Origin: Parabacteroides faecalis
GTDB taxonomy: Bacteria > Bacteroidota > Bacteroidia > Bacteroidales > Tannerellaceae
Length of the DNA: 64,000 bases
Direction: 5' to 3'
Assembly (NCBI RefSeq): GCF_022809355.1
Contig: NZ_JAKZMM010000017.1
Location: 20,097-84,096, forward strand
Within the stretch, counting starts at the first letter, position 1. Every line of letters starts with the position of its first letter. A program made the translations under genes and the position numbers. The notes under the pieces were generated by a model, which saw only the letters and a list, made by a program, of their open reading frames with translations, did no database searches and was not told the origin of the DNA. This document shows, piece by piece, positions 1 to 8,900 of this stretch.

Positions 1-1
1 C

Positions 2-1741
2 GATGAAACCGTAATCCAACATGGTGCTGAATTTAATCTGGGTTTACACAAGTATGGGGAAAATAATTTCAGTCCGAAGGGACATAAGTATATACGTGAA
101 TATACTTGTGATACGGTACCTCGTACGGTTTACCGTGTGGGCGGTGTTATCTTCTCAAAGGAAAAGGTCTTTTCCATGTTTGAAAATCGAATCATGATTA
201 AATATACCCTTGAAGATGCCCATTCTGCAACAACTTTACGGTTCCGTCCGTTTTTGGCGTTCCGAAGTGTGAAGGAATTGACATATGCCAATGGTAATTT
301 AAACCAGAATTATACAGTCGTTCCGAATGGAATCAAAATGTGCCTTTATCCTGGGTATCCGGAATTGTTTATGCAATTCAGCAAAAAGGTAAATTTTGTT
401 TTCGATCCGAAATGGTATTACGGCATTGAATATTCAAAAGAACAGGAGAGAGGCTATCCTTATAAAGAAGATTTGTTTGTACCGGGATATTTTGAAGTAC
501 CTATAAAGAAAGGGGAAACAATTGTCTTTAGCGCAGGCGACAGTCAGGTAGCAACCACCCGTTTGAAGACATTATATGATACAGAAGTTGCGGCGCGTAC
601 ACCACGAACTAGCTTTTATAATTGTTTAAAGAATTCGGCACAGCAGTTCTATTTCCGTCCTAAAAAACAGGATGCCTATTTGCTGGCCGGTTATCCTTGG
701 TTTAAAGTAAGAGCTCGTGATTTGTTTTTGGCAACTCCGGGATGTACCTTATCTATTGATGATCCGGTACGTTTCGAAAAGATTATGGCTACAGCTTTAC
801 CGGCTCTGAGAGCATTTATGGAAGATGGTGCCCAGGATCCGGTGATTCAGGAAATTGAACAGCCCGATGTTATTTTGTGGGCAATTTGGGCTATCCAGCA
901 ATATGCCAAGGTGGTTGGTATAGACAAGGCGAGAGAACTATATAAAGAGTTTATAGATGAGGCTCTCGAATATATAATGTCGCAGAAACATCCGGGATTG
1001 AAAGTGATGGATAGTGGTTTGTTGTTTGCCGATGGAGGACGCGACAAAGCAATCACTTGGATGAACTCAGTAGTTAACGGTCGGCCGGTAGTTCCGCGTT
1101 CTGGTTATATTGTTGAGTTTAATGCCGCATGGTATAATGCGTTGTGTTTCTCTCGTGAAATGAATGGCGAAGCAACAGATAAAAGAATTGATAAATTAAT
1201 CAGTGCGATCAATGTTTCTTTCCCAAATACCTTCGTTAATGGATACAATTATTTATTTGACTATGTAAATGGTTCGTTTGTTGACTGGAGTGTTCGTCCG
1301 AATATGATTTTCGCAGTAGCACTTCCTTATTCACCATTGACACGTATGCAAATGCGTTCTGTGTTGGATATTGTTACAAAGGAATTGTTAACGCCTAAAG
1401 GTATTCGTTCATTGAGTCCCAAAAGCGAAGGATATCGTCCTTATTGTACAGGGCCTCAGGTTGAGAGAGATTTGGCCTACCATCAAGGTACAGCTTGGCC
1501 TTGGTTGTTGGGGGCTTATCTGGAGGCTTATCTTCGAGTGTTTGGTAAATCGGGAGCAGCGTTTGCCGGACGTATGTTGATTAGCATGGAAGAAGAAATG
1601 ACCAATCATTGTATTGGTACTATTTCAGAAATCTATGATGGAAATCCTCCTTTTACAGGTCGTGGAGCCATCTCGTTTGCCATGAATGTGGCTGCTATTC
1701 TAAGAATAGAAGAAATGTTGAAGAAGTATAACGCCGAATAA
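2..1741 (+). CDS. Glycogen debranching enzyme, C-terminal part (5' end outside window)
   Basis: The reading frame is open from base 2, so about 579 C-terminal residues are seen and the true start lies upstream of the window. The content fits the amylo-alpha-1,6-glucosidase (GDE_C) domain, an (alpha/alpha)6 barrel that removes 1,6-branches from glycogen in the cytoplasm. Supporting motifs are GYPWFKVRARDLF (family pattern GYPWF..RD), ITWMNSVVNGRPVVPRSGY followed by VEFNAAWYNAL, and YHQGTAWPWLLGAY near the C-terminus. It sits 14 bp upstream of a glycosyltransferase and then a GH57 amylase on the same strand, an arrangement common for glycogen handling in Bacteroidales. The N-terminal debranching-domain residues just before the barrel are also visible. 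Confidence 0.9.
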   Translation, partial: DETVIQHGAEFNLGLHKYGENNFSPKGHKYIREYTCDTVPRTVYRVGGVIFSKEKVFSMFENRIMIKYTLEDAHSATTLRFRPFLAFRSVKELTYANGNLNQNYTVVPNGIKMCLYPGYPELFMQFSKKVNFVFDPKWYYGIEYSKEQERGYPYKEDLFVPGYFEVPIKKGETIVFSAGDSQVATTRLKTLYDTEVAARTPRTSFYNCLKNSAQQFYFRPKKQDAYLLAGYPWFKVRARDLFLATPGCTLSIDDPVRFEKIMATALPALRAFMEDGAQDPVIQEIEQPDVILWAIWAIQQYAKVVGIDKARELYKEFIDEALEYIMSQKHPGLKVMDSGLLFADGGRDKAITWMNSVVNGRPVVPRSGYIVEFNAAWYNALCFSREMNGEATDKRIDKLISAINVSFPNTFVNGYNYLFDYVNGSFVDWSVRPNMIFAVALPYSPLTRMQMRSVLDIVTKELLTPKGIRSLSPKSEGYRPYCTGPQVERDLAYHQGTAWPWLLGAYLEAYLRVFGKSGAAFAGRMLISMEEEMTNHCIGTISEIYDGNPPFTGRGAISFAMNVAAILRIEEMLKKYNAE

Positions 1742-1755
1742 ACTATACATACTAT

Positions 1756-3021
1756 ATGAAAGCATTAATGTTTGGTTGGGAATTTCCCCCTCATATTTTA
1801 GGTGGTTTGGGTACTGCTAGTTATGGATTGACTCGTGGTATGGCCATGCAACCTGATATGGATATTACCTTTTGTATTCCTAAACCTTGGGGAGATGAAG
1901 ATCAGAGTTTCCTGAGGATTATTGGGGTAAACAATGTGCCCATTGTCTGGCGCGATGTCAATATGGATTATGTCAAAGAGCGCTTGGGCAAATTTATGGA
2001 TCCACAACTTTATTATGATTTCCGAAATAATATATATGCTGATTTTTCATATCGGCACGTAAATGATTTGGGATGTTTGGAATTTTCCGGACGGTACCCG
2101 AATAATTTGTTGGAGGAAATTAATAATTATTCGATTGTGGCTGGTGTTATTGCACGTACAATACCGTGTGATATTATTCATGCTCATGACTGGTTAACCT
2201 ATCCGGCAGGTATTCATGCTAAACAGGTAACTGGAAAGCCATTGGTTATACATGTACATGCTACGGATTATGATAGAAGCCGTGGAAATGTGAATCCGGA
2301 TGTTTATGGCATAGAAAAGAATGGAATGGACCATGCTGATCATATCATAACAGTTAGTAACCTAACCCGTCAGACGGTCATAGAGAAATATCATCAGGAT
2401 CCGGCAAAAGTAACTACGGTTCATAATGCAGTAGAACCTTTGAGTCCGGAAATCTTGGCCATTCAGGATAAAAAAGGAGTTAAAGATAAAGTCATTACTT
2501 TCTTGGGCCGAATTACCATGCAGAAAGGACCTGAATATTTTGTTGAGGCTGCAGCCAAGGTATTGAAACGGGCTCCTCATGCTCGCTTTATTATGGCTGG
2601 TAGCGGTGATATGATGAATCAGATGATTCGTTTAGCTGCTTCCCGAAATATATCAGATCGTTTTCACTTCACCGGATTTATGAAAGGAAAACAGGTATAT
2701 GAAGTCCTGAAGGCTAGTGATGTATATGTGATGCCATCTGTATCAGAGCCATTTGGTATATCTCCTTTGGAAGCAATGCAATGTGGTGTACCTACCATTA
2801 TTTCTAAACAGTCGGGTTGTGCAGAGATTTTGGATTATGCCATCAAAGTTGATTATTGGGATATTGAGGCGTTGGCAGATGCTATGTATTCAATTATCAC
2901 ATATCCTGCTATGCACGAATTCTTGAAAGTTGAAGGCAAGAAGGAAGTGGATAATATCAAATGGGAATATGCCGGACAGAAAGTTCGTCGTATCTATGAT
3001 ATGGTGTTAGGTAACAAATAA
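1756..3021 (+). CDS. GT4/GT5-like glycosyltransferase, probable glycogen synthase
   Basis: 421-residue GT-B fold glycosyltransferase. The N-terminus has FGWEFPPHILGGLGTASYG, resembling the glycogen-synthase nucleotide-sugar loop. HAHDW lies near residue 142, the second Rossmann domain begins near FLGRITMQKGPEYF (about 250), and the C-terminal E-x7-E signature is in SEPFGISPLEAMQCG (about 330). It probably extends alpha-1,4-glucan from a nucleotide sugar. The gene is 14 bp after the debranching enzyme and 38 bp before a GH57 enzyme, so the three are likely one operon for storage-glucan turnover. The donor sugar (UDP- or ADP-glucose) cannot be read from the sequence. Annotation as a generic GT4 enzyme would also be defensible. 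Confidence 0.85.
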   Translation: MKALMFGWEFPPHILGGLGTASYGLTRGMAMQPDMDITFCIPKPWGDEDQSFLRIIGVNNVPIVWRDVNMDYVKERLGKFMDPQLYYDFRNNIYADFSYRHVNDLGCLEFSGRYPNNLLEEINNYSIVAGVIARTIPCDIIHAHDWLTYPAGIHAKQVTGKPLVIHVHATDYDRSRGNVNPDVYGIEKNGMDHADHIITVSNLTRQTVIEKYHQDPAKVTTVHNAVEPLSPEILAIQDKKGVKDKVITFLGRITMQKGPEYFVEAAAKVLKRAPHARFIMAGSGDMMNQMIRLAASRNISDRFHFTGFMKGKQVYEVLKASDVYVMPSVSEPFGISPLEAMQCGVPTIISKQSGCAEILDYAIKVDYWDIEALADAMYSIITYPAMHEFLKVEGKKEVDNIKWEYAGQKVRRIYDMVLGNK

Positions 3022-3059
3022 AACAAATTCAAACAGAAAACAAATAAACAGAAATTATT

Positions 3060-4385
3060 ATGAAAACTATATGCTTCTATTTTCAGATACATCAGCCGTT
3101 CCGTTTGAAAAGATATCGTTTTTTTGATATAGGGAATGACCATTATTACTATGATGATTTCCAAAATGAGGAAATTATCCGTCGAATTGCAGAGAAATGT
3201 TATTTGCCTGCCAATCGGACTATTTTGGAAATGATCAAAGCAAGCGGGAATAAGTTTAAAGTGGCATTTTCTATTTCAGGTGTCGCTTTGGAGCAAATGG
3301 AAATCTATACTCCTGAGGTAATAGATTCTTTTAAGGAGTTGGTTGCAACGGGAAATGTAGAGTTCTTGTCAGAAACCTATGCTCATTCTCTTTCTTCATT
3401 AGGTGATCCGGATGAATTTAAACATCAGATAGACAAACAGGAAGACAAAATCCAAACATTGTTTGGTGTAAAACCCAAAGTTTTCCGTAATACAGAATTG
3501 ATTTATTCAGATGATATTTCTGAGATCGTTTACGAAAAAGGATATAAGGGCATGTTGACAGAAGGAGCAAAACATATATTAGGTTGGAAGAGTCCTAATT
3601 ATATGTATAGCTCAAGTGTACAACCTAATTTGCACTTATTGTTGAAGAACGATCGTTTCAGCGAAGATCTATCTGAACGCTTCAGTGACTATAGCTGGAA
3701 TGAATATCCATTGACTGCTGACAAGTTTATTTCATGGATCGCTGCAACACCTGAGTCAGAACAAGTAATTAATTTGTTCATGAACTATGAAGTGTTAGGT
3801 TCTTTGCATCCGGCAGAAACAGGAATTTTTGACTTCTTCAAAGCTTTGCCTCGTTTTGCGGCAGAAAAAGGTATCAGTTTCTCAACGCCATCAGAAGTAT
3901 TTTCTCTCTTGAAGCCAGTTGATAGTATTTCTGTTCCATACCCTATTTCATGGGTAGATGAAGAACGTGATTGTAGTTCTTGGTTAGGAAATGTTTTGCA
4001 ACAGGAAGCATTCAAGAAGATTTGTGAAATTGGTGAACGGGTTCGTTTGTGTGATTTACGAAGAATCCGTCAAGACTGGTATTACTTACAGAGCAGTGAC
4101 CATTTCTATTATATGAGTACAAAGCATATGGGACGTGCCGGTTTCAGTCCATACGATAATCCTTATGATGCATTTAATAACTATATGAATGTGCTTTCTG
4201 ATTTTATTGAGCGTGTCAATGCCCAGTATCCTCAAGATATCGATAATGAAGAATTGAATTCATTATTGACTACTATCAAAAATCAGGGAGAAGAAATTGA
4301 AGGATTACAAAAAGAATTGGATAAGTTGAAGAAAAAGTCAACTTCAAGGAAGGCGAAAGATTCTTCAGCTGGAACAGACAAATAA
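3060..4385 (+). CDS. Glycoside hydrolase family 57 (alpha-amylase/glucanotransferase type)
   Basis: 441 residues. GH57 conserved regions are visible in order: IHQPFRLKR near the N-terminus, NVEFLSETYAHSL near residue 100, KVFRNTELIYSDD near 143 with the likely glutamate nucleophile in RNTE, and FMNYEVLGSLHPAETGIF near 245. No signal peptide is present, so it acts in the cytoplasm on alpha-1,4-glucans, matching the glycogen genes upstream. The last ~50 residues form a charged, lysine-rich predicted coiled coil (EEIEGLQKELDKLKKK) that is not catalytic. It is the last gene of the cluster. Whether it hydrolyses, transfers or branches glucan cannot be decided from sequence alone. Confidence 0.88.
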   Translation: MKTICFYFQIHQPFRLKRYRFFDIGNDHYYYDDFQNEEIIRRIAEKCYLPANRTILEMIKASGNKFKVAFSISGVALEQMEIYTPEVIDSFKELVATGNVEFLSETYAHSLSSLGDPDEFKHQIDKQEDKIQTLFGVKPKVFRNTELIYSDDISEIVYEKGYKGMLTEGAKHILGWKSPNYMYSSSVQPNLHLLLKNDRFSEDLSERFSDYSWNEYPLTADKFISWIAATPESEQVINLFMNYEVLGSLHPAETGIFDFFKALPRFAAEKGISFSTPSEVFSLLKPVDSISVPYPISWVDEERDCSSWLGNVLQQEAFKKICEIGERVRLCDLRRIRQDWYYLQSSDHFYYMSTKHMGRAGFSPYDNPYDAFNNYMNVLSDFIERVNAQYPQDIDNEELNSLLTTIKNQGEEIEGLQKELDKLKKKSTSRKAKDSSAGTDK

Positions 4386-4556
4386 ACAAGTCGTCATAGT
4401 ATTTTATATATTAATTGGACAAATAATTGCTTATACTATTTAAGTAGAAGTCATGTTTTTTGAGTTGGAGGGCTTATGGATGTAATTTTTTGTGATATAG
4501 TGGGAAGTTAGGTTTTGCCCTCTAGTTTAAAGGTTTTTAATAGTTGATATATGTGG

Positions 4557-4590
4557 AGCCGTTTCTTTGTGAAAAGAGACGGCTTTTTTT
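4557..4590 (+). terminator. Rho-independent terminator of the glycogen cluster
   Basis: Stem GCCGTTTCTTT (4558-4568) pairs with AAAGAGACGGC (4573-4583), one G-T pair, followed by seven T. Confidence 0.85.
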
Positions 4591-4657
4591 GTGGAATGGG
4601 GTAACGTAGTGTGGAAATATTCCTCATTATAATGGTGCTCATGTTCGGCATTTGTAG

Positions 4658-4665
4658 TAAATTTG
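4658..4665 (+). promoter_or_regulatory. Bacteroidetes -7 box, RND efflux operon
   Basis: TAAATTTG matches the Bacteroidetes TAnnTTTG box, about 120 bp upstream of the adaptor ATG. No clear TTTG -33 element is seen at the usual spacing. Confidence 0.45.
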
Positions 4666-4784
4666 CACCATATAATTCTAAATATTAGGTTAATAACCAA
4701 ATTGGGTGATTTTTAAGTGATATTTTGGTACGATTATTTCTTTGTTCTATGCGATGTAATATTAATTTTTTAGGTAGAAAAACA

Positions 4785-5957
4785 ATGTTAGGTATGTTTG
4801 GAAAAAAGCAATGGCCGCTTTACGCTTTCTTGGGTTTAGCCGTTATAATGGCTGGTTGTAAGAAAAAAGTAGAGCCGCAATTGCCAATTGTCATCGTAGA
4901 AAAACCTGTTAAAAAGGATGTTCAGATTTATGGTGAATATGTCGGAACAATCAAAGCTGAGAGTTTTGTAGAGATACATGCTCGAGTAGAAGGTTATCTG
5001 GAAAATATGATGTTTGAAGAGGGTAAGAGAGTGAAGCAAGGTGATCCGTTGTTTATTATCAGTCCGGCTCTATATAAAGCTCGTGTAGAAAAGGCAAAGG
5101 CTCAGCTGAAAAAGAATGAAGTACAAGCCGCAAAAGCAGCACGTGATGTACAGCGTTTGACTCCTTTGTATGAACAGCATGCAGCCAGTCAATTGGATTT
5201 AGATAATGCAATTGCTGCTAAAGAGAATGCTGAAGCAGATGTAGCTATGAGTAAAGCTGATTTGGATCAGGCTAATTTGGAATTGAGTTATACACGAGTG
5301 ACTTCTCCGATTACAGGATATATCAGTGAAAGATTAGTGGATATTGGTACTTTGGTAGGACCAGGTTCTAAGTCCAAGTTGGCGACAGTGGTAAAAAGCG
5401 ATACTGTCAATGTAGATTTTAAGATGACCGCCTTGGATTATTTGCGAGCAGAACGGCGAAATGTTAAATTCGGAGTTCAGGATACGACGCGTTCCTGGCA
5501 GCCGACTGTTACTGTAACATTGGCCGACAATTCCGAATATCCAGTCAAAGGTATAGTCGATTTCGCCGATCCTTCTGTAGATCCTAAAACGGGAACATTT
5601 ACGGTACGTGCTATTTTGCCTAACCCGAACCGTAAATTATTGCCAGGTCAGGCAACGCGGGTAAAATTATTGTTGGATGTTCGTGAACGGGCTATAGTTA
5701 TTCCTCGTAAAGCTTTATCGATAGAAAAAGGCGGTGCCTTCATTTATGTATTGCGTCGAGATGACGTGGCTGAAAAGCGTTTTGTGCAGATTGGACCGGA
5801 ATTTGATAATTCAGTCGTAATCGAACGTGGTTTAGGTGAGAACGAACGGGTCGTAGTTGAAGGTTATAATAAGTTAGAGCCGAATGTCAAAGTACAACCC
5901 GTATTGTCGAGTGATGATAAAGCTATTCAAGCATTAAGAGAAAAGGAGGAAGAATAA
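4785..5957 (+). CDS. RND efflux periplasmic adaptor (MexA/AcrA type), lipoprotein
   Basis: 390 residues from the ATG at 4785. That start is preferred over an in-frame ATG at 4725 because it gives a normal lipoprotein signal, MLGMFGKKQWPLYAF then a hydrophobic stretch ending VIMAGC (lipobox, acylated Cys). The mature part has the membrane-fusion layout: a lipoyl half-motif (ARVEGYLENMMFEEGKRVKQGDPLF), an alpha-hairpin of about 60 residues (AKAQLKKNEVQAAKAARDVQ onward), the second lipoyl half (SPITGYISERLVDIGTLVG) and the beta-barrel (DFADPSVDPKTGTFTVRA). It links the inner-membrane pump to the outer-membrane channel encoded 1 bp downstream. It probably exports drugs or bile-type amphiphiles; the substrate is not evident. 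Confidence 0.92.
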   Translation: MLGMFGKKQWPLYAFLGLAVIMAGCKKKVEPQLPIVIVEKPVKKDVQIYGEYVGTIKAESFVEIHARVEGYLENMMFEEGKRVKQGDPLFIISPALYKARVEKAKAQLKKNEVQAAKAARDVQRLTPLYEQHAASQLDLDNAIAAKENAEADVAMSKADLDQANLELSYTRVTSPITGYISERLVDIGTLVGPGSKSKLATVVKSDTVNVDFKMTALDYLRAERRNVKFGVQDTTRSWQPTVTVTLADNSEYPVKGIVDFADPSVDPKTGTFTVRAILPNPNRKLLPGQATRVKLLLDVRERAIVIPRKALSIEKGGAFIYVLRRDDVAEKRFVQIGPEFDNSVVIERGLGENERVVVEGYNKLEPNVKVQPVLSSDDKAIQALREKEEE

Positions 5958-5958
5958 T

Positions 5959-8900
5959 ATGAAGCCTGGTTTCTTTATTGATCGCCCGGTATTTTCTACT
6001 GTTTTGTCTATTTTGATCGTATTGGTAGGACTTATCGGTCTGATTATGCTGCCTATTGAGCAGTATCCCCAGATAACACCTCCGGTAGTAAAAATTGGAG
6101 CAACTTATCCCGGTGCAAATGCGTTGACGCTTTCACAAGCTGTTGCTACGCCGATTGAGCAGGAATTGAATGGAACGCCGGGAATGATTTATATGCAGAG
6201 TAGTAGTTCTAACTCCGGCTCATTAAACATTACCGTGACATTTGATGTTTCTGCTAATCCGGATTTGGCGGCTGTTGAAGTTCAAAACCGTGTCAAACTG
6301 GCCGAAAGTCGTCTGCCGGCTGAGGTGATTCAAAATGGTATTACCATTGAAAAGCAGGCTCCGAGTCAGTTAATGACGTTAACACTGATGTCTGATGATC
6401 CAAAGTTTGATGAAATTTATCTGAGTAACTTTGCGACAATTAATGTATTGGATGTTATTCGTCGTATTCCTGGAGTAGGACGTGTTTCTAATATTGGTAG
6501 CCGATATTATGGTATGCAGATTTGGGTATATCCGGATCGTCTGGCCAATATGGGATTAACGGTAAAGGATTTACAGGATGCCTTAAAAGATCAAAACAGA
6601 GAATCGGCTGCCGGAGAATTTGGTAAACAACCGATTCTGGATGTAGATGTGACATTACCTGTTACTTCTTCCGGTCGTTTGTCAACCGTTGAGGAATTCG
6701 AAAATATTGTGATTCGTGCTAATTCGGATGGTTCTATCGTCCGGATGCGAGATGTAGCCCGAGTATCATTGGAAGCTTCTTCTTATTCGACAGAGAGTGG
6801 TATTAATGGTAAGAATGCTGCTATATTGGGAATTTACATGTTACCAGGAGCGAATGCTTTGGAAGTAGCTAAAAGTGTACGTGCAGAAATGGCTGAAATC
6901 AGCAAGAACTTCCCGGAAGGTGTAGAATATAATTTCCCGTTTGATATGACGGAATATATCTCCCAATCGGTACATGAAGTTTATAAGACATTGTTTGAAG
7001 CATTGTTCTTAGTTATTTTAGTTGTATTCTTGTCATTGCAGAACTGGCGTGCGGCATTAATCCCAACTATCGCTGTTCCTATCTCTTTGATCGGAACATT
7101 TGGATTTATGTTGGTCATGGGCTTCTCATTGAATATGCTGACATTGTTAGGTTTGATTCTGGCTATTGGTATTGTGGTGGATGATGCCATTGTCGTGGTA
7201 GAAAACGTTGAGCGTATTATTAATGAGGAAAATATTTCAACCCGAGAGGCTACACACCGGGCTATGAAGGAATTGTCGGGAGCTTTGATCGCTACCTCAA
7301 TGGTTTTGGTGGCTGTATTCGTCCCCGTAAGTTTTCTAAGTGGTATCACCGGTCAGTTGTATCGGCAGTTCTCTATAACGATTGCTGTATCTGTAATGCT
7401 TTCTACTGTAGTAGCGTTGACGTTGAGTCCGGCTATGTGTGCCATTATCTTGCGTCCGTCAAAGCATGAAAAGAAGAATATCGTGTTCCGGAAGATTAAT
7501 GAGTGGCTTGAAAAGGGAAATCATAAATACACAAATATCTTACGCCGGGTAATGAATATGCCGAAACGCATCCTGGCAGGTTTTGGTATGGTATTGGTTA
7601 TGATTTTTGTTATGAGTCATTTATTACCGACTTCGTTTATACCGGAAGAGGATCAAGGTTTCTTTACTGTAGAAATCGAATTGCCTGAAGGTGCGACATT
7701 GGAACGTACACGAGTTGTAACGGACCGGTTGATTGATTTCTTGAATCATCAGCCTGCCGTAGCTTATGTGCAAAATGTAACAGGTAGTAGTGGACGATTG
7801 GGTACTACGCAAAACAGAGCAACGTTAACGGTTATCTTAAAGCCGTGGGAAGAACGTAAATCTGGTGATATGGGCGTGGAAGATGTGATGGAAACCGTAC
7901 GGAAAGAACTTTATTATTATCCGGAGGTTGTGGGTTACGTAAACCGTCCGCCGGTTATTCCAGGCTTGGGTGAAAGTGGAGGTTTGGAAATGCAGTTAGA
8001 GGCTAGAGGTGATGCTACTTGGGACGATTTAGTACAAGCTACAGATACATTCTTGTATTATGCTAAAAAAGCTCCTGAATTGCATAGTGTATCATCTGCA
8101 ATGCAAGCGGATATTCCTCAAATTTACTTTGATGTAGATCGAGATCATGCGAAGTTCTTGGGGATTCCAATGGCTGACATCTTCTCTACTATGAAAGCTT
8201 ATTTGGGATCTGTGTATGTGAACGATTTCAATATGTTTAATCGTATTTACCGTGTTTACATTCAGGCAGAGGCACCTTATCGTGCGAATAAAGAGAGTTT
8301 GGGACTTTTCTTTGTTCGGACAGGAAGCGGTGAGATGGTTCCGTTGACAGCTTTGGGTACAACGCAGTATACAACGGGTCCTGGAACAATCAAGCGTTTC
8401 AATATGTTCTCTACGGCTCCTATCAATGCTGTTGCAGCTCCAGGATATAGTACCGGTGAGGCGATGAAAGCATTGGAACGTATTGCGAAAGAACATTTAT
8501 CGGATAATATTGCAATTGAATGGAGCGGCTTGTCTTATCAGGAAAACAAGGCAGGTGGACAGACGGGATTTATTCTGGCATTGATCTTCTTATTTGTATT
8601 CTTGTTCCTGGCTGCCCAGTATGAAAGCTGGATTGTTCCGATTGCCGTGTTACTTTCGTTACCGATTGCTGCTTTGGGGGCCTTCCTTGGAATTTGGGTA
8701 ACCGGATTGGAAAACGATGTATATTTCCAGATCGGTTTGGTAACATTAATTGGTTTGGCTGCTAAGAATGCCATCCTGATTGTCGAATTTGCTAAAGTTC
8801 AGGTGGATGAAGGAGCGGATCCTGTGCAGGCAGCTATTCATGCGGCTCAGATGCGTTTCCGTCCGATTTTGATGACTTCATTGGCATTTGTCTTAGGTAT

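Larger units (their letters stand above)
4386..4724 (+). other. Non-coding gap between GH57 and RND adaptor
   Basis: 339 bp with no credible ORF. It contains a weak inverted pair (GAGGGC near 4468, GCCCTC near 4516), the terminator at 4557-4590 and the promoter box at 4658-4665. Nothing else is recognised. Confidence 0.6.
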